The notes beneath the pieces were generated by a model. The model did not search any database. It was not told where the DNA came from and saw nothing but the letters and a program-made list of their open reading frames with translations. Below, piece after piece: positions 59,143 through 64,000 of a stretch of DNA of 64,000 bases. Both the position numbers and the translations under genes were made by a program. Source of the DNA: Patiria miniata (taxonomy: Eukaryota > Echinodermata > Asteroidea > Valvatida > Asterinidae); the NCBI RefSeq assembly GCF_015706575.1, contig NW_024037062.1, forward strand, positions 1,794,811 to 1,858,810, given 5' to 3'. How positions within the stretch are numbered: the stretch's first letter is position 1; the number at the start of each line of letters is the position of its first letter.

Positions 59143-60227
59143 TACACCATGAAACACAACTTTTCGATCATCATTTTGATAATTAACGGTAACAAGATTG
59201 CACTTGTAATTAAAACAAAATCTAGAATTGACATTAAGAGCCAGTTTCCGTACAGCTCATTAAAGCTGCTCAAACTTCATAGCATAATAACTGACACAAT
59301 TATTGATATGTAAATTCGATAAGTCTTTTCAGCCAACTGGTCACCAGTGCATCCCTTAAGCCCATTGCATAATGCGCCAAGAGAGCCCTCAGCGGCGCCA
59401 CCGGGCCCCAGATTCACAGTCTCGATTGTTTTAGCGCCTCGAGTACTTGCGCGGTCAGATGAATAAAATGAATCTATAATAATTTTGTGTTGTGAACTCT
59501 CTTGATTTCTGTCGTGCCATTAAAAAACAGTTAATTCTGTGGCACGAAGTGTGGGCGAATATCACCGCTTTTTTATATGGGCAATGATTTCTTGTTCGAA
59601 ATGATGAAACGGAAAGCAGCAGGTTTTACTTATGATGGTACCTTTCACCGGTAGAGGGCGCCCTGGGCCAAAATTTTGGGCAGTTCACGACCTGTCAACC
59701 TTTCAAACCACGTATGCACATCTTAACTAGTAAATATTTGCGTATCAATCTTTCATATAAAATTTGTTCTTGTGGCAATCTTTTGAAATTTTCCAAAATG
59801 GTGGATGTGTATAGCTAGAAGACAACACGACTAACCTATGCGTCAATTTGTTTTTCCTCAACGATGGTTAAATTTACCCAAAAGTGCATTTTAAATCTGA
59901 CCACATCTTACTTGATATCGAAACCTAAATATATCCCAGTTTTTTAATATCGGCGGCGCTATTGCCATCAAAACACCAATAATGTCTATGGTTGCTATGG
60001 TATAGGTTTGATAAATAGCGCAATAAAACACGCAATACATGTATAAGGTAGCAAACAGACAGACAGGGTCTTGAATATGAAGTTTCACCCTAGATTTACG
60101 ATGTGGTTCTGGAAAGCGTCCAAGCCGAAAGCAGTATAACACCTATAAGCCTACTGGTTAAAACCTAACAGTCGGAACAAAACACACACATCTGACTCTA
60201 ACCGTGCCCTGTTATACTGGTGTTTCT
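59143..60227. other. No recognisable gene
   Basis: Unique DNA. CCGGTAGAGGGCG (59649-59661) agrees with the common CTCF consensus CCASYAGRKGGCR at 12 of 13 positions. Nothing else was found. Confidence 0.5.
59649..59661 (+). promoter_or_regulatory. CTCF-like site
   Basis: CCGGTAGAGGGCG fits CCASYAGRKGGCR except for G in place of A at position 3. It is the best of five AGRGGGCGC words in the window. Use by an insulator protein in this organism is inference. Confidence 0.3.
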
Positions 60228-60757
60228 TAATAAGGCAATAGATGTATGCTTGGCCGGTTTTAAACACAGTGTCTAATACCGGCCAAGCACATTATGTATT
60301 CCCATTCATAAATACCTTTTCAATCAAAACAAGTCAAAATTTATACATTTCCAACTATTTAGTTTAACAAGTTAACTTCACTTTTTTAAACATCCTTATG
60401 ATATGTGCATCTCGCGAGTAGTCGTAAACAATTCCTTATGTGGAGATTGGCGCGCGCGTTGCGCGTGCTGCGCGATGTGCCGCACAACGCAGCTGTGTCG
60501 GTGTGGTGTGAATTTAGGACTATGAAATACGGACCCGTTGGTAGTATTGCGCATGCCTAACTGAGGACTGTGAACGTTGATCCAATTAAAGGGTAAATGG
60601 GACCGGATTTCATAGGAGTCTAAATTTCATGAGACACTGGAAAAGTGTTTAAGACCAGCCAGCCGGTCTTTATCAACCGTTTAAGGCCGACCACTTGACA
60701 AGCTCTCGCCGAATAGGAATGGGTAAACTGTCTTAGGTATTTATGAATATTGATTAA
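60228..60757 (-). mobile_element. Interspersed repeat family, copy B
   Basis: This is the reverse-complement counterpart of 27505-28150. Shared landmarks read on the minus strand run from TTCATAAATACCTAAGACAG to a terminal hairpin CTTGGCCGGTATTA/TAAAACCGGCCAAG. The CpG-rich core GCGCGCGCCAATCTCCA is conserved. Copy B lacks the inner foldback of about 75 bp present in copy A. The two copies lie about 32 kb apart in opposite orientation. Confidence 0.8.
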
Positions 60758-62282
60758 AAATCATTGGTGTTTCCTATAAGCATGTACGCAGGTCAGTAAT
60801 GAGTTCTTACGTGGTCAAAAGCGATGACATAGTTTTGGGTAATCACGAAGGCACAAAGCTCCAATACATTGAAAATTATGACACCGGTACGATAACAATC
60901 TTGAGACTTATCGGGTACGACAAACATATGGTATCAAGAGTCAATAACTCGGTAAAATACAAGAGGTTGTTATTTGACAATAACGGAATTCATCAGGGTG
61001 TTTTTTTTTGGGGGGGGGAGGGCTTGTAATTATTGCGAATGTGGTCTGTTTTCTCATTGCTACAATGTGATGTATGGCAAAATTCACACAATTCGTTCGA
61101 ATTTTAAATTGTACAATAATGACACACTGATCAGCAATACATGATTGTGGAACTGCAAACAAGTAAAACCGCTCTTCTCCGGACTGACAATTTCGTGTTC
61201 CAATTCCACTGTTGGCTAACTGCCGCGCCGACGCGCCGAATAGTTCTCTCACTGCGTGATATAATGCCAAAAGATGTGTTTGGTCGACGGGAGAACATTT
61301 TTTCCCCGAGACACGGACTAAAATCTGCTATTCGAAGTATCATTCTTGTAGGCTCGCCAGAACTTCAAGTGTTTTACAAGATCGGAATACTGATGTTCCC
61401 TGCCGCCCATCTCACGAAGGGATTGATTTTTATGGCTTGATAAGTAGTCTTAATGTACATGTACTTTTAACAGCATATTTTTGTTTCATTGAAAGCATCA
61501 GCCAGATAAATACTTTTGTACCCCGTACGTAAGTAATAAATTACAAGCCTACAACAGTATGAGAGTGCAATCACTCCTCATAACAGACTATTTACTTTCA
61601 ATTATTCGCCATTAAACACAACTGACTACGCTCCATGTTTAATTTTATTTACTTGTACATTTCGTTCAATGCAACTCACTTAGCATCACGGAAATTATGT
61701 TTTGGGTCTACGAATAATGTTTGTGCTAATGACATCTCAGAATATTAATATTTTGAGTTTGATTTGATATTGGCGGGCATAGGTATAGTATGTAATTGGC
61801 CTACCGACACGTATAAGCACGGTGATCGTTTGGTAATACTTCTGCACTATAGTAGGCAAAAGACGTGTGCGTTCAGTTCTCCTGTGTAAGCTTATGGACT
61901 ATTCTTATGATAAGCAGAAGGCAATGCTTATAAGCTTATAACGGTGAAGAGCAATGGCCATAAAATTAAAAATTGTCATTTCGACTGAAAAAAAGTCATC
62001 AAAATGTCTAGCAAACGCGCTTTCTTATTTAGTGTGCAAATTTACTACGTTACAGTAGACATTTACTGTGTCCGATGTAACTTTAGGGACACGACGATTT
62101 AGAGTGAAATACATTCAATAGAACTGATAGAGTTTTCACTCGCGTTTCGACTGGAGGGACTCTTTTTCAACATATTTCAATCTAAAGAGTGATTTCTACT
62201 GTAAATGCTCTTGTGCCCAATGTCACATGTTTGGAAATAAGACAGTGTCTGTTGGGCGAAAATCTGACCCCATATAACCTTG
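60758..62282. other. No recognisable gene; G tract
   Basis: AT-rich. A T9-G9 junction (61001-61018) sits inside a 76-codon frame. Weakly similar inverted segments around 62060-62215 suggest a decayed element but could not be delimited. Confidence 0.45.
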
Positions 62283-62295
62283 CCCCCCCCCCCCC
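62283..62295. repeat. C homopolymer, 13 bp
   Basis: An uninterrupted run of 13 C. Confidence 0.9.
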
Positions 62296-62874
62296 GGTTT
62301 GACGTCATAATATCTATTATCCAATACCTCACAGCATCAAAAGTTTGTGCTGTCGAGTTTCTCTGATCTCGGGCCCCGGCTTTTTAGAAGAAACCCCTAC
62401 ACGCGTGCTCTCGGACAAACGGCCGAACAAGTCTCGCCTCTCGAAATCGATGCCGATCATGTCGGGCTTAGACACGGCTATCTCAAGCAGCGCCGGACCG
62501 GACGGGGGTTGCTGAGATGGATCAATAAGGAGTAGAAGGGGGGCTCCTCGATGATGCCGAGGGGTGATGACGGGAAGATAAGAAGCGTAGGATGAAGGGG
62601 GGGGGGAGGGAGAGAAAGATGGGGGATACTGTAAGGACGAAGGCTTGAGGGGTATTGGCGGATTGATCGTAGAATCCTCGGGCTATGACCGGGTCAGGAG
62701 GGATGTTAACAGCACGGAATTACAGGAGAAATCGGGATTCGTTTATTTTGTTCGTAAAGATTTCTTCTTAAATGATTACTGAAAAGGGTATACCGGAAAG
62801 GTTCCCACCCATGTTCAGATGGAGGTTGAGAAGGAACCTACAACAAATTAAGTGCGCGAGTAATTATTTAGTGC
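62296..62874. other. GC-rich then purine-rich DNA, no gene recognised
   Basis: At 62340-62540 the DNA is GC-rich with a 62-codon plus frame that I cannot assign. From 62530 to 62660 the plus strand is almost purely purine, including a 10-G tract at 62597. It may be a regulatory or triplex-prone stretch. Confidence 0.4.
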
Positions 62875-62889
62875 GGGGGGGGGGGGGGG
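62875..62889. repeat. G homopolymer, 15 bp
   Basis: An uninterrupted run of 15 G. Confidence 0.9.
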
Positions 62890-64000
62890 AAGCTGCAATA
62901 GGCCTACCATCCACGAAAACAAAATAATGATTATATTTACTTTAATTATCATGAGGGTAAATGCCTGCTTCTAAAAGTGTTTCACCATCAAAAACCCATC
63001 AAAACAGACCTTATAAAGAAAAAAAATAGTATGACATATAGGATTTGCAGACATAGAGATTAGGAAGCTCACTACAGCAAGATCTTTCAACTCAAGACTT
63101 TCCAAGGTCATATTTTTATTTTCTGAATTAAAATTTGATAACTCAAGTTAGCATTCTAGCGAAGACACAAGTCGTGGAGTCGTGGCTAACAAGAACAGAC
63201 CAATGCCCATGGTAAAAAGACAAAGGATGGTATTATCGTGCTAAACTATAACAGGATCCCGAATCCAGATGATGAAATCGTACGTCCGTAAATTAAGCCC
63301 GTTATACGATGAGGTAAAATGAACAATCTGATTACGATAAAGTCCGAGGAAACGGTCCGAGCGTGAGCGCATGTCGTAAAAAAAGACCTGGGAATCCAAT
63401 ATCGGGACGCGGGACAACTCATAATATTTTCACGTCAGCTCGTTCCGCGGGCTTTCATCGCTATCACGCTGATTAGGTTTAGCGAGATGACACTTTTATG
63501 GTCCAGCACACGCGCGGAGAGAGGCAGCCGATAGTGTAAGGAAGTGGGGCTCTAGGTAGATCCTCGGAAAAGGGGGAAAGCCTTCTTACGGAAGCAGGAG
63601 GCTGGAAAATCCGCATCAGCTCACGACCACAACTCCCTGTGATTAAATCATGTTTGTCTGAGTGCACGGCTTTTATGAATGACATGGGGTCAGATCATCG
63701 GGCGCGAGTCATCTTCGTCACCCGTCCACTACCCTGCTTTTTTCAGAAGGAGGGGAAAGGCAAGCAAGCGTACACTGCTAAGAGACACCGTCTATTTTAT
63801 TAATCGAGACGACGTAAGGAAAAAGGAGAAAAATGAGGGTTCTCTGTGCATTGGGTTAATGCAGAACAGATCGATTAGACGGATTGGGTAAATATGGCTT
63901 ATCTTGTGCGGCCAAAGTAAGATGCATGCCCTAAGGGTTATATATTGCACAGTGGTGCTTTCTGGAGAACATCGTGGACGAACAAGACTAGCGGGACGGG
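62890..64000. other. No recognisable gene
   Basis: Unique DNA to the end of the window. Frames of about 70 codons on both strands (63479-63891) are unassigned. A TAGGCCTA word is at 62899. Confidence 0.5.

Noticed and set aside
59196..59210. ATTGCACTTGT, shared with the miR-92 seed region
   Set aside because: Only the seed matches and flanking sequence does not fold into a precursor.
1..64000. CRISPR array, prokaryotic operon or phage content
   Set aside because: No spaced identical direct repeats, no dense one-strand coding, and composition and repeats are those of an animal genome.

Overview
This looks like animal nuclear DNA, most likely from a marine invertebrate. There are no long open reading frames, no ribosome-binding-site/operon layout, no rRNA and no complete tRNA. 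Instead there are short chance-length frames, AT-rich spacers, homopolymer tracts, minisatellites and several short inverted-repeat elements of MITE or foldback type. Two palindromic octamers, TAGGCCTA (11 copies) and TACATGTA (10 copies), are far above chance. From general familiarity I associate such words with echinoderms and other marine invertebrates, but this is weak inference and I do not name a species.

No protein could be recognised in any of the listed translations, and no homeobox, zinc finger, HMG, forkhead, nuclear receptor, reverse transcriptase or transposase signature was seen. The longest open frames (150-170 codons, at about 13.4-13.9, 14.8-15.3, 24.2-25.2 and 38.1-38.6 kb) are only slightly longer than chance predicts in 64 kb. 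The window is therefore best read as a gene desert or the inside of large introns. Two frames flanked by credible splice sites, with lengths divisible by three, are kept as low-confidence exon candidates (14853-15218 and 47312-47425).

Layout. 1-13 kb: unique AT-rich DNA with a 155-bp tandem duplication (3.9-4.2 kb), G-tracts and a hammerhead-ribozyme-like motif (12.5 kb). 13-18 kb: a 184-bp MITE (13.9 kb), an exon candidate and a perfect 13-bp palindrome (17.8 kb). 18-29 kb: a tRNA-like inverted fragment (23.4 kb), a 45-bp minisatellite (26.5-27.1 kb) and copy A of an interspersed repeat (27.5-28.15 kb). 29-36 kb: patches of higher GC and CpG density. 36.1-36.5 kb: a foldback element built from 21-bp repeats. 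38-44 kb: a pyrimidine tract, two GC/TAAT-containing islands that could be regulatory (40.3-40.9 and 42.4-43.1 kb), and a 133-bp MITE whose two arms each carry a CRE site (41.1 kb). 47-50 kb: an exon candidate and an 84-bp minisatellite. 52-55 kb: an AT-rich segment with hairpin motifs and a 488-bp nearly full-length palindrome flanked by TA. 58.8-60.8 kb: a TTAA-flanked MITE and copy B of the interspersed repeat, inverted relative to copy A. 62-64 kb: GC-rich and purine-rich DNA with long G/C tracts.

No multi-gene system is visible, so nothing can be said about genes working together. The interesting content is the structured repeats, the enriched short words and the candidate regulatory islands.
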